Position numbers and translations under genes: made by a program
The notes under the pieces: model-generated
The model's database searches: none
What the model was told of the DNA's origin: nothing
The model's input: only the letters and a program-made list of their open reading frames with translations
NCBI GenBank assembly: GCA_965230415.1
Contig: CBDDKZ010000005.1
Coordinates: 1,488,001 to 1,552,000 of the forward strand
Length of the DNA stretch: 64,000 bases
DNA from: CBDDKZ01 sp965230415
GTDB lineage: Bacteria > Bacteroidota > Bacteroidia > Cytophagales > JAAEPT01
Direction: 5' to 3'
In this document: piece after piece, positions 42,896 through 51,022 of the stretch
Position numbering within the stretch: the first letter of the stretch is position 1
Layout of the letters: every line of letters begins with the position of its first letter

Positions 42896-44014
42896 ATGTA
42901 TCTGACACATTTAATTTCCAAAACCAAGGCTACGCTACTTATTTTAAGCATCTTTTTATCAATTAACCTTTTTGGGCAGGACAAATCCAAAGAAAATAGC
43001 CGACCTTCAAATATTCTTTTTAATAGTATTCATAATACACAAGCTATAAACCTCAAAAAAGGTGATGCGTTGAATGTTACTTCTGGAGGTATTCTCACCG
43101 TTGGTGAACCTTCTAAATTAAAGACTTATCAAATTCCCGAAGACATTGCACTGAACATAAATGGAACATTAAAAATATGGGGCAATTTACATTTCGCCAA
43201 TAAAGCAAAACTGTTCATTAATGGCACACTCGAAGTGCATGGTAACTTAATCATGGGCGATGACGGTGAAATCGAAATCCCAGGTTCGGTAATGGTTGAA
43301 AAAAACATGTTTACAAACAATTATGTGTCATTCAAGGTTGATGGTAAGCTGAATGTAGGTGGCGAACTTGATATCGCTCACGAAACAGTAGCGTTTGGTA
43401 ACGGTACCGTAGTAACCGGATACACAGGAAATACTTATAGCGCAAAAGACTCTTTTGAGAATGCTCCACCACTCGAGTTTACGCACTTCGGTTTGCACTG
43501 GGGCGGAGGAAAAATCAATTTTTTCTGGAATACACCAAAGGAAATTGCTAATAGCTACTTCATAATAGAGGCTTCGCCAAACCGTATGACATGGAAGCCT
43601 GTTGGGAAATTAAAAGACAAGGGAAATTCGTTCAGTTCTGACGGCTATAAAATGACACTTAAAACAAGGAAATTGAAAAAATCTCACTACCTCCGCTTAA
43701 AGCAAATAAGTACCGAGGGTAAAATTGAAGTCTTTCCAACGGTAAAGCTGGAAAAACGCAGCGGGTTTATGTTATATACTTTTCCAAACCAATTGGTGAA
43801 AAATCATCTAAAGCGTTCGAGAAAGCACATGAAAGTGGGGTACGAATTGCGTGATATTAATGGAAACGTATTACAAAGCGGCCAATGGCACTCTGAAAAA
43901 TCTGTTATCTATAAAACCGTTGATCTCACTTATAATGCTTATGGCACTTATAGCTTTAGAACGGTGGATCTAAATACAGGTCGCCATTTACAAACAAAAG
44001 TCATAAAAGAATAA
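42896..44014 (+). CDS. secreted beta-repeat protein of unknown function
   Basis: 372 residues: signal peptide (1-27, LLILSIFLSINLFGQ). Residues about 55-180 are short beta-helix-like repeats (INGTLKIWGNLHFANKAKLFINGTLEVHGNLIMGDDG), like the start of the PKD protein at 5115. Residues 185-285 form a beta-sandwich of the NSYFIIEASPNRMTWKPVG kind used in Bacteroidota filament proteins. The end (YELRDINGNVLQSG ... GTYSFRTVDLNTGRHLQTKVIKE) is a probable sorting domain. It is monocistronic with its own terminator. Confidence 0.75.
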   Translation: MYLTHLISKTKATLLILSIFLSINLFGQDKSKENSRPSNILFNSIHNTQAINLKKGDALNVTSGGILTVGEPSKLKTYQIPEDIALNINGTLKIWGNLHFANKAKLFINGTLEVHGNLIMGDDGEIEIPGSVMVEKNMFTNNYVSFKVDGKLNVGGELDIAHETVAFGNGTVVTGYTGNTYSAKDSFENAPPLEFTHFGLHWGGGKINFFWNTPKEIANSYFIIEASPNRMTWKPVGKLKDKGNSFSSDGYKMTLKTRKLKKSHYLRLKQISTEGKIEVFPTVKLEKRSGFMLYTFPNQLVKNHLKRSRKHMKVGYELRDINGNVLQSGQWHSEKSVIYKTVDLTYNAYGTYSFRTVDLNTGRHLQTKVIKE

Positions 44015-44042
44015 CAGTACATAAAAATTCGATATAGGCACT

Positions 44043-44068
44043 AAAAACCACCTCAAGGTGGTTTTTTG
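44043..44068. terminator. intrinsic terminator between convergent genes
   Basis: AAAAACCACCT (44043) pairs with AGGTGGTTTTTT across CA, giving a strong stem with a T6 tail, just after the stop at 44014 and before the minus-strand stop at 44071. Works in both directions. Confidence 0.9.
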
Positions 44069-44070
44069 TT

Positions 44071-46065
44071 TTATTTATAAACAATAAGTGAATTATCAAT
44101 TTGACTGCTTTCTTTTTCCTTTATTCTTAATTTTCTGTTCTGTTCTTTTAATTTTAGTAATTGCCGATTAACCCACCTTATATTATGTAAAATTGTATTG
44201 GTATAGTGTTTATGATGATCAACAATGCGTCTGCCTTCTCGTTTATAGCGTTTTCTTTCTATATCCTGCTCAAACAAGTGGTTTTCATATGATAAACGAT
44301 AATAGGGCATAAGGACTTTTAAATGGTTCAATTTTTCGCGTGTCATTGACACGCTCCACGTACGAAAGCTATATTTCACTGCCTGAAGTTTTTGATAGTT
44401 TTCATTTGCGGTTTTAAATAGTTGCCTGCTCTTATTTTCATCAGAATCAACAGCTTTCAGCTTATGTATTTTTTTAATATTGTTAATATTCGTACGATAA
44501 GCCTTCTTGTAAATTCGGTATTTTTGAGCACTCCATCGCCGGCTCTTTTTAAAATTAACCCTTTGCAATTTATTCATATGATAAAAGTGCTTTTTCACAC
44601 TGTCGGTAATTACCAAATTTTGCTCAAAAAAAGGCAATTGATAAGCATTTTGATTCAGGTAAGTACGATTTGCACAAAGTACATTTAACAATTCCATCGT
44701 TTCCATTTCTTGCAATAAACCCCTACGTAAGTCTATTAAGAGACTATCAAATGCGCTATCTTTTTGATTAATGCGATCAAAGTATTCCTTCATGGATTTC
44801 TGTGATTTGTGTATGCTTTTTTGTAGGTATTTAGATCGTGATTTTTGCTTTTGACTTTGACTTTTTGGAGACGAAATCTCCTGAAACTTTCTGTTCGAAA
44901 GTATTTTTATAGACTCATTTCTAGTACGATAACTCATGTTCAATATCCTTAATGACCATAGGTCTTTCCTACTTCGAAATAACACTCCCTTGAAATACCC
45001 TCTAATACCCCTTGCATTACGTTCGATCTTTTTAAAATGTAGCTTATTACCCCGTTGCTGCTCTTTGGTGTTGGTATAAACATCTCTCTTATAAGCTCCT
45101 CCTTTTGACTTCACAATCTTTAAATGTTCCATCAACTCGTCGTTAATGCCAATAATTTGTTGGTTTTCTTTTTTTGAAGTGGCTTTTTTGAATTCCATTA
45201 ACTGCTTTACTTTTTGAATATGCGCTCTGTAAGCAAATTCATCGTTGAGGGGATTAAGTGTCTCTACCGACTCAATTAAATCCAAATTCCTAACTACTTC
45301 TTCCTTAACATACAGCTTGTCAAATTCGGCTTGATTAATCCTGCATTTAGCATTAATGTTATACCTCGCCTGTAATGTATTATAATCTGGCAAAGAATCG
45401 AGCCCCCAAATCATTTGTGAAGATATTGGAATGTGATTACACAGAAAATCGGCTATTGGCGTACAAAAATACTGATCATTTGATGCTTGCATGAACCTTG
45501 CTCTTCCAAAACGCCATTTCTTAGGTATAAACCAATTATATAAGGAGGGCACGTTATAAACAATAAAACCACTTCCCCAGGTCATATCAACAAAAAACCA
45601 TTTATCATTGAGTTTAATCGCATTCCAGGCATGTGTACTCCAGTAGTGTTTTTCATTAGGATACATTTCAATGCTTCTGCTGTACCCCTCTACCTTCATT
45701 ACCTGTAAGCCAGCAGAATTGCATAAGTCACTATACAGCTGGCTATAATGACTACAAATACCCTTTCGCCGCTTTAATAATCGATTTGATTTATATTGTT
45801 TCCGTTTTTTGTGCACGTCATAACGGATATGATTACTCATCCACTCATAAATAGCACGTGCTTTGAGAGAATCACTTTCGTAAGGTGCTGTTAAATAATT
45901 GCTCAACCTTTCAACATTTGTGGATACCCAAAACGGAGCATTTTTTGAGCGTTGAACAAGTGACTTTTGAGCAAATGAAGATGTGGTCAGGTGCAAAGCG
46001 ACAAACAGCACCATGTACATTAAATATTTCGAACAACACATTGTAAAACCAGCTAAAGATTTCAA
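44071..46065 (-). CDS. exported transglutaminase-like protein with long basic helical C-terminus
   Basis: 664 residues: signal peptide 1-33 (YMVLFVALHLTTSSFAQ); Met17 is an alternative start. Residues about 60-165 contain the papain-like transglutaminase core with Cys104 (KGICSHYSQLYSDLC), His145 (STHAWNAI) and Asp160 (FFVDMTWGSG), so the triad is intact. The rest is unusually basic and predicted helical or coiled, with Lys/Arg/Gln-rich runs (SQKQKSRSKYLQKSIHKSQ). Bacterial members act as proteases or cross-linkers; the basic tail could bind polyanions or the cell envelope, which is inference. No partner gene is evident. Confidence 0.8.
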   Translation of the reverse strand: MKSLAGFTMCCSKYLMYMVLFVALHLTTSSFAQKSLVQRSKNAPFWVSTNVERLSNYLTAPYESDSLKARAIYEWMSNHIRYDVHKKRKQYKSNRLLKRRKGICSHYSQLYSDLCNSAGLQVMKVEGYSRSIEMYPNEKHYWSTHAWNAIKLNDKWFFVDMTWGSGFIVYNVPSLYNWFIPKKWRFGRARFMQASNDQYFCTPIADFLCNHIPISSQMIWGLDSLPDYNTLQARYNINAKCRINQAEFDKLYVKEEVVRNLDLIESVETLNPLNDEFAYRAHIQKVKQLMEFKKATSKKENQQIIGINDELMEHLKIVKSKGGAYKRDVYTNTKEQQRGNKLHFKKIERNARGIRGYFKGVLFRSRKDLWSLRILNMSYRTRNESIKILSNRKFQEISSPKSQSQKQKSRSKYLQKSIHKSQKSMKEYFDRINQKDSAFDSLLIDLRRGLLQEMETMELLNVLCANRTYLNQNAYQLPFFEQNLVITDSVKKHFYHMNKLQRVNFKKSRRWSAQKYRIYKKAYRTNINNIKKIHKLKAVDSDENKSRQLFKTANENYQKLQAVKYSFRTWSVSMTREKLNHLKVLMPYYRLSYENHLFEQDIERKRYKREGRRIVDHHKHYTNTILHNIRWVNRQLLKLKEQNRKLRIKEKESSQIDNSLIVYK

Positions 46066-46231
46066 TTAAAACTATTTATACAACATTTTATTGTATCATT
46101 CGCGGGAAAATTTAAGCTGTAAAATAGCGCATAAATGGTTGCGTTTCGTCAATAAAACACGACCTCTTATCATTCAAAATTTGAGCTTCCAAAGCATATA
46201 ACTAATTTTTGGTAAACAAACAGAACTCAAC

Positions 46232-47332
46232 ATGCAAAAATTATTCAAAACACTCATTTTTATGTTGGTGGCTTCCTGCGGTGTCTCACAAAGTAATGAA
46301 GACAAGGTGCAGGCCCTTATGGACGCTTTTGCTACAGGAGACCCCGATGCCCTGCAATATATCAGTGACGATAAGTATATTCAACACAACCTTGGCGTGC
46401 CCGATGGAAAAGAAGGAATAGCCGGCTGGTTTAATGGATCTCCTTTGGTAAGCACCCAAGTATTTCGCATTTTCTCAGATGGTGATTACGTCATAGTTAA
46501 CACTTTATATGGCGGCAATGTTGTGATCGATGTATTCCGATTTGAAAGTGGACTTATGGTTGAGCATTGGGATAATATCTCCTCCTTTATAAACGACAAC
46601 GACGGAACAACTCCAATAAACGGTACGGAAACACCAGTTTCAGACCTGGACAAAACAGAAGAAAATCGCAGCCTCATACAGAATATGTGTAATGATCTCT
46701 TTTTGGAAGGAAAATGGGAATTAAGTACCAACTACCTGGATACCAATAATTTTATAGAACACAATCACGGTTATACGCCCGACAAACCGGCGTTTATGGA
46801 AATAGCTGCATCGTTAGCCAATGATGAGTCTTTCTACAAAGCCATCAAATTCATCCATGTGCAAGGCAATTTTGCACTTGTGATGTCAGAAGGCTCCGAT
46901 TTATTGGGAGATGACGACCAAAGTCGCTATGCCTATTACGATTTACTCAGAATTGAAAATAACCTGGTGCGAGAACATTGGGGAATTACTCAAAAAATTC
47001 CAGAGGTACAATCATGGCAAAATCAAAACGGTAAATGGGGTGATGATGCCATCTCCGGTATTTTTGACCAAAACAACTCCTCCAATTTAAAAGCAAATGC
47101 TTATCCCGTCCCATCAAATGATATACTGTATATAGAAGTACCGACACGTGTAATGGGTGCCTTCAAAGTACAAATCAGAGATGCATCGGGCCAGCTACTT
47201 GTAGATGCACCTGGTAACGATGCCGGAGGTAAGCTTTTAGTAGATATTTCGCAGTTAAAAAACGGTAATTACAATTACCTGCTCTTCAATGATAATTACA
47301 ACGTTAGCGGGACTTTTAATGTAGTTCGCTAA
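46232..47332 (+). CDS. exported tandem SnoaL/NTF2-like protein with T9SS sorting domain
   Basis: 366 residues with two SnoaL-like domains. The first covers residues about 25-125 (ALMDAFATGDPDALQYISDDKYIQHN ... VEHWDNI). The second covers about 145-255 (RSLIQNMCNDLFLEGKWELS ... YDLLRIENNLVREHWGI). A sorting domain follows (NAYPVPSNDILYIEV ... NGNYNYLLFNDNYNVSGTFNVVR). The N-terminus MQKLFKTLIFMLVASCGVSQ carries a lipobox-like VASC and could be a lipoprotein or a normal signal cleaved at VSQ. SnoaL folds bind small hydrophobic ligands or act as cyclases or isomerases; which applies is unclear. It is followed by a terminator. Confidence 0.8.
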   Translation: MQKLFKTLIFMLVASCGVSQSNEDKVQALMDAFATGDPDALQYISDDKYIQHNLGVPDGKEGIAGWFNGSPLVSTQVFRIFSDGDYVIVNTLYGGNVVIDVFRFESGLMVEHWDNISSFINDNDGTTPINGTETPVSDLDKTEENRSLIQNMCNDLFLEGKWELSTNYLDTNNFIEHNHGYTPDKPAFMEIAASLANDESFYKAIKFIHVQGNFALVMSEGSDLLGDDDQSRYAYYDLLRIENNLVREHWGITQKIPEVQSWQNQNGKWGDDAISGIFDQNNSSNLKANAYPVPSNDILYIEVPTRVMGAFKVQIRDASGQLLVDAPGNDAGGKLLVDISQLKNGNYNYLLFNDNYNVSGTFNVVR

Positions 47333-47346
47333 TTAAGCAACTTGAC

Positions 47347-47382
47347 AAAATGTCTTCTCAAAAGTAAGAAGACATTTTTTTT
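47347..47382 (+). terminator. intrinsic terminator
   Basis: AAAATGTCTTCT (47347) pairs with AGAAGACATTTT (47367), a 12-bp perfect stem with a T8 tail 15 bp after the stop at 47332. It also points into the region before the 67-residue ORF. Confidence 0.9.
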
Positions 47383-47430
47383 CACTCAGGGGGGACTTTC
47401 TGCTTTTGGTGGTATCAACGACAAAAAACC

Positions 47431-47634
47431 ATGAAAAAGCACTTTCTTCTAAGCACTATTATTTTAGCGATGGTCTCCGGATCATTTGCTGCTACGAGCT
47501 TGTCTGTACCCGTTTATCAAAAAGGACATGCTTCTCTAAAAACTTATACCATATCCTTCGACTTTGCAGATGGCTCCGCGAAAAACTTTCCGGAAAGCAG
47601 TCCTTGGGGGGCCAGAGCAGGTGATTCAGGTTGA
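47431..47634 (+). CDS. small putative exported peptide, possibly frameshifted
   Basis: 67 residues: a clear signal peptide (MKKHFLLSTIILAMVSGSFAA) and about 46 mature residues (ISFDFADGSAKNF ... WGARAGDSG). The frame ends just after a run of six G at 47606-47611. Removing one G lets the frame continue to WGPEQVIQVDLVSKLIGQ and stop 53 bases later, a more protein-like end. So this may be a phase-variable or sequencing-error-affected gene. No homolog recognised. Confidence 0.5.
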   Translation: MKKHFLLSTIILAMVSGSFAATSLSVPVYQKGHASLKTYTISFDFADGSAKNFPESSPWGARAGDSG

Positions 47635-47701
47635 CCTGGTTTCAAAATTGATTGGGCAATAAATGGAAGGTGATGTCGGTGGACGTCACTTTTATCCTGA
47701 T

Positions 47702-47718
47702 CCGAGCGTCTCGCTCGG
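47702..47718. repeat. 7-bp-arm palindrome with TCT loop
   Basis: CCGAGCG and CGCTCGG flank TCT. It is the first of three palindromes in the 373-bp convergent gap 47635-48006 that share a CG-AGA/TCT-CG centre. Confidence 0.6.
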
Positions 47719-47752
47719 TACCACTTAAATGAATACGTCGTTTGCTACGAAT

Positions 47753-47777
47753 TAGTCTTAGCGAGACGCTAAGACTA
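47753..47777. repeat. 11-bp-arm palindrome with AGA loop
   Basis: TAGTCTTAGCG and CGCTAAGACTA are perfect arms around AGA. It lies 15 bp before the ACCT-N3-AGGT array and has no T-run, so it is not a normal terminator. Confidence 0.7.
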
Positions 47778-47789
47778 GAGGGTATTAAC

Positions 47790-47894
47790 CAACCTCATAG
47801 GTGTTTCAATTAACCTTCCAGGTATTTTAGCCAACCTTCCTTGTAATAAAACCAACCTTATAGGTCCCTTTATTTACCTTATAGGTGTAGAAGA
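47790..47894. repeat. five ACCT-N3-AGGT palindromes at an exact 21-bp period
   Basis: Cores begin at 47792 (ACCTCATAGGT), 47813 (ACCTTCCAGGT), 47834 (degenerate ACCTTCCTTGT), 47855 and 47876 (both ACCTTATAGGT). Each 21-bp unit is (C/T)(A/T)ACCTNNNAGGT plus an AT-rich 8-mer, so spacers vary while phase is fixed. The array sits between converging genes, as at 4945-5100. Two helical turns per unit suggests a stacked protein-binding array or a repeat expanded by a REP-like process. Confidence 0.8.
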
Positions 47895-47967
47895 GTCAGA
47901 CTTCAAGAATTTTGACATCAAGTATGTAATTTATGACAGGTAACGAGCGTATGAAGGCAACCCTCTC

Positions 47968-47992
47968 TAATCTTAACGAGACGCTATGACTA
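47968..47992. repeat. degenerate copy of the AGA-loop palindrome
   Basis: TAATCTTAACG-AGA-CGCTATGACTA aligns position by position with the palindrome at 47753 and pairs with a few mismatches. It ends 15 bp before the obgE stop. Confidence 0.55.
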
Positions 47993-48006
47993 AAAGCCAA
48001 TACCCT

Positions 48007-48999
48007 TTAAGTATTCAGCGCTTTCCACAAAATGTCTTTCAACTCTACCAAACCCGTTTCTGCCACGGAAGAAATGAAAATGGCTTCTATATCTGCTGGT
48101 AGTTCTTGTTTCATTTCCTCCATCAGCTCTTCATCGAGCATGTCTGATTTTGAAATGGCCAAAACCTTTTTCTTGTCCAAGAGTTCGATATTATACTTGC
48201 GCAATTCACTCAACAACACCCCATAATCTTCCTTGATATCTTTGGCGTCGGCAGGTATCATAAACAACAGGATCGAATTGCGCTCGATGTGTCTTAAAAA
48301 ACGTGTGCCTAAACCCCGCCCTTCGGCGGCGCCTTCTATTATTCCGGGGATATCAGCTATGATAAAAGACTTGTAATTGCGGTATTCCACTACCCCGAGA
48401 TTGGGTACTAGCGTCGTAAATGCATAGTCAGCTATTTCCGGTTTGGCAGCCGATAGTACAGAGAGCAATGTCGATTTACCAGCATTTGGAAAACCTACGA
48501 GACCTACATCGGCAAGTACTTTTAACTCTAATATGATGGCTTGTTCTATCGCTGGTTCCCCTGGCTGCGAATAACGTGGTGTCTGATTGGTTGCTGTCTT
48601 AAAATTCGCATTTCCCAAGCCTCCACGTCCGCCTGAAATTAAAACCGCTTCCTGACCGTCTTCGGTAATTTCTAATAATCGTTCACCTGTTTCCGCATCG
48701 CGGGCAATAGTACCCAGTGGCACATCCAGTATGATGTCTTCCCCATCTTTACCGGAACGCTGCCCTCCACCCCCGGGAGAACCTGCTCCGGCTTTGATGT
48801 GCTTGCGGTATTTAAGGTGTATGAGTGTCCAAAATTGTTGATTTCCGCGAAGTACAATGTGCCCGCCACGTCCACCGTCACCACCATCGGGGCCACCTTT
48901 GGCCACATGTTTTTCCCTTCTAAAGCTCAATGCGCCGGCACCACCGTGACCCGACTTAAAAAAAATCTTTACGTAATCAATGAAATTGGAACTGGCCAT
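48007..48999 (-). CDS. obgE: GTPase Obg/CgtA
   Basis: 330 residues. The glycine-rich Obg fold (residues 1-158: GAGALSFRREKHVAKGGPDG, GGGGQRSGKDG) is followed by the G domain, with G1 GFPNAGKS, G3 DIPGIIEGAAEGRGLG, G4 ISKSD-type and G5 SSVAETG. It lacks the C-terminal OCT domain, as is usual for Bacteroidota. Obg acts in 50S ribosome assembly and stress response. The ATG lies about 6 bp downstream of the T-tract of a terminator, leaving almost no leader. It is in the same orientation as adk. Confidence 0.96.
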   Translation of the reverse strand: MASSNFIDYVKIFFKSGHGGAGALSFRREKHVAKGGPDGGDGGRGGHIVLRGNQQFWTLIHLKYRKHIKAGAGSPGGGGQRSGKDGEDIILDVPLGTIARDAETGERLLEITEDGQEAVLISGGRGGLGNANFKTATNQTPRYSQPGEPAIEQAIILELKVLADVGLVGFPNAGKSTLLSVLSAAKPEIADYAFTTLVPNLGVVEYRNYKSFIIADIPGIIEGAAEGRGLGTRFLRHIERNSILLFMIPADAKDIKEDYGVLLSELRKYNIELLDKKKVLAISKSDMLDEELMEEMKQELPADIEAIFISSVAETGLVELKDILWKALNT

Positions 49000-49004
49000 A
49001 GGAC

Positions 49005-49039
49005 AAAAAAAGCATCCCTCAGTTCTGAGGAACGCTTTT
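49005..49039 (-). terminator. terminator/attenuator between adk and obgE
   Basis: On the minus strand AAAAGCGTTCCTCAG pairs with CTGAGGGATGCTTTT, followed by a T-run (T7), with the obgE ATG starting 8 bp after the tract. It ends adk transcription, or passes only partial read-through into obgE. Confidence 0.8.
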
Positions 49040-49047
49040 AAATAAAT

Positions 49048-49620
49048 TTATAGTGAATCAATAGCTTCGCAGATGCTGCCAAATATTTCGTCGATGCTGC
49101 CTACGCCTTCTACCGACTTAAACTTACCCTGCGATTCGTAAAATCCGGCAACGGGTTTTGTTTTGCTATTGTATTCTTTAACTCTGTTTTTAATTAAGTT
49201 CTCGTCTTGGTCGTCTGAGCGACCAGATGTTTTGCCACGCTCCAACAAACGACGTGTGAGCTCGTCCTCATCAACTTCCAAGGCCACCATACCGCTTATT
49301 GCAGTATCTTTGGTTTCCAGGAAGTTATCCAAGGCTTCTGCCTGCGCTACTGTTCTTGGAAAACCGTCAAATATAAAACCATTGGGTGTGCTGTGTTTAT
49401 CCACCTCCGATTCCAACATTTTGATGGTAACCTCGTCGGGTACCAGTTCACCTTTATCAATATAACTTTTGGCTAGTTTCCCCAACTCTGTTTCTCCTTT
49501 TATATTCGCTCTGAAAATATCTCCGGTACTCAAATGTACCAAATCATATTTTTCGATGATTTTTTCAGATTGTGTCCCTTTCCCTGCGCCTGGAGGGCCA
49601 AATAATACTAGATTAAGCAT
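49048..49620 (-). CDS. adk: adenylate kinase
   Basis: 190 residues from MLNLVLFGPPGAGKGTQ (49620); the 14-residue upstream extension to 49662 is not typical. The P-loop GPPGAGKGT, AMP-binding region HLSTGDIFRA, FDGFPRT motif and short LID (TRRLLERGKTSGRSDDQDE) are complete; the zinc-type LID cysteines are absent. It converts AMP plus ATP to two ADP in the cytoplasm. It is upstream of obgE on the same strand, separated by an intrinsic terminator. The gap to the plus-strand gene at 49737 is a divergent promoter region. Confidence 0.96.
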   Translation of the reverse strand: MLNLVLFGPPGAGKGTQSEKIIEKYDLVHLSTGDIFRANIKGETELGKLAKSYIDKGELVPDEVTIKMLESEVDKHSTPNGFIFDGFPRTVAQAEALDNFLETKDTAISGMVALEVDEDELTRRLLERGKTSGRSDDQDENLIKNRVKEYNSKTKPVAGFYESQGKFKSVEGVGSIDEIFGSICEAIDSL

Positions 49621-49736
49621 AATACTATAGTTTATGATCGTCTTTAACGAAAGCAAATGCAAAGTAACATCTTTTTTGACGCTAAAGCAATTTCATCTAA
49701 TTTTGAATCGATCTGTAACATCAAAACAACATAATT

Positions 49737-50138
49737 ATGGATACCGAACTCGGAAAATCTTATACCTTCACTAAGTCCTTTGGAGAAGAAGAAGTCAACC
49801 TTTTTGCAGAATTATCGGAAGACCTGAACCCCATTCACGTTGACGATGCTTATGCTGCTTCGTCTCCTTTCGGGCAAAAAATTGTACATGGCATTTTGTT
49901 AATCAGTATGTTTTCCAAACTATTTGGGACCTTATACCCCGGACCAGGTTCCATTTACCGATCTCAAAACACTAAATTCAAAAAACCGGTCTTTATGGAC
50001 CAGGAAGTGGAGGCCAAGGCCACTCTTAAGGAATACAATGAAAAAACACGCCTGGGAATTTTCGATACCAAATGCCTTGTAGATGGCAAAGTCGTGGTCA
50101 TGGGAGAGGCCGAAATTATTTTTCCGGAATTTACGTAA
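49737..50138 (+). CDS. MaoC-like (R)-specific enoyl-CoA hydratase
   Basis: 133 residues with a single hot-dog domain. The hydratase-2 motif is complete: LSEDLNPIHVDDAYAASSPFGQKIVHGILLIS carries the catalytic Asp and His of the D-x4-H pattern and the following G(K)xIVHG. The size suits PhaJ-type hydratases that hydrate trans-2-enoyl-CoA. There is no neighbour in a fatty-acid pathway. It is divergent from adk and ends at a bidirectional terminator. Confidence 0.9.
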   Translation: MDTELGKSYTFTKSFGEEEVNLFAELSEDLNPIHVDDAYAASSPFGQKIVHGILLISMFSKLFGTLYPGPGSIYRSQNTKFKKPVFMDQEVEAKATLKEYNEKTRLGIFDTKCLVDGKVVVMGEAEIIFPEFT

Positions 50139-50143
50139 AAGAG

Positions 50144-50171
50144 GAAGACGGCACAGGCTTGTGTCGTCTTC
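50144..50171. terminator. bidirectional terminator between the MaoC and NmrA genes
   Basis: GAAGACGGCACA (50144) pairs with TGTGTCGTCTTC (50160) with one G-T pair and a GGCT loop. It separates converging stops at 50138 and 50183. Confidence 0.8.
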
Positions 50172-50182
50172 TTACCAAAACA

Positions 50183-51004
50183 TTATTTCCACCCACCGGC
50201 ATCAACCACTTCACGCACATAAGCAGCAAAACTTTTGGCAGGGCGGCCCAATACCTTTTGCACATCGTTTCGTACGCGTGCATTCGCTTTGTTACTCAAT
50301 ACTTCGCGAAACAGGTAATCGAATAACCAGATGTAATCGGCTGGAAGCCCCTGAGACTCCAGTAAAGCCTTGTTTTCTGCTAATGTCAAGGCCTGAAATT
50401 TTATGTCTTTACCTAACTGACCGGCAATCTCATCGATGACCTCAGAAAAAGTCAGTAAATCAGGGCCCGTTATTTCATAGGTCTGTCCATTGTGGACTTC
50501 ATTCAACAGTACTTCCGTAACTACATCTGCAATATCATCTGTATCTACAAAAGGGATTTCGGCTTCAGCCATGGGTAAGGCTATTTGACCTGCAACTATC
50601 GCCGGCGCAAAAAAACTCTCGCTAAAGTTTTGATTAAACCATGATGCGCGCACGAGTACATATTCCAGTCCCGAATTGGCTACTAGTTGCTCGCAACGCT
50701 CAGCTTCCTTTTCACCCAATCCGGAGAGTAGAACGAGTTTCTGTACCTGTTCTTCTTTTGCTATTTGTACCAGCCTTTCAATAGCCTCAAAAGCTCCGGG
50801 AACCGCCAAGTCAGGGTAGTAGGTTATATATACCTTGTCCATTCCGGTGAGTGCATGTCTCCAGGTATTTTCATCTTGCCAGTCAAATGCCGGAGTTTGA
50901 GATCTGGCCCCTATTCTAACGTTAAGGCCCTTATTTTTTAATCGCTCGGCAACGCGACGTCCGGTCTTACCGGTACCGCCGATAACTAAAATTTTGTCTT
51001 TCAT
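50183..51004 (-). CDS. NmrA-like NAD(P)-binding protein
   Basis: 273 residues, Rossmann fold starting ILVIGGTGKTGRRVAERL (GxxGxxG dinucleotide motif); the KLVLLSGLGEKE and VRASWFNQNF segments fit the NmrA/atypical SDR family of quinone or redox sensors and reductases. Cytoplasmic. It is the last of four minus-strand genes led by an AraC regulator, 18 bp after the DUF1772 gene, so it is probably co-regulated with it. Confidence 0.88.
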   Translation of the reverse strand: MKDKILVIGGTGKTGRRVAERLKNKGLNVRIGARSQTPAFDWQDENTWRHALTGMDKVYITYYPDLAVPGAFEAIERLVQIAKEEQVQKLVLLSGLGEKEAERCEQLVANSGLEYVLVRASWFNQNFSESFFAPAIVAGQIALPMAEAEIPFVDTDDIADVVTEVLLNEVHNGQTYEITGPDLLTFSEVIDEIAGQLGKDIKFQALTLAENKALLESQGLPADYIWLFDYLFREVLSNKANARVRNDVQKVLGRPAKSFAAYVREVVDAGGWK

Positions 51005-51022
51005 TTTTATTTATTTTTGATT

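Noticed and set aside
47750..47780. The 11-bp-arm palindrome as an ordinary intrinsic terminator
   Set aside because: No T-run on either strand and the closest gene ends are more than 100 bp away; it aligns better with a repeat family.
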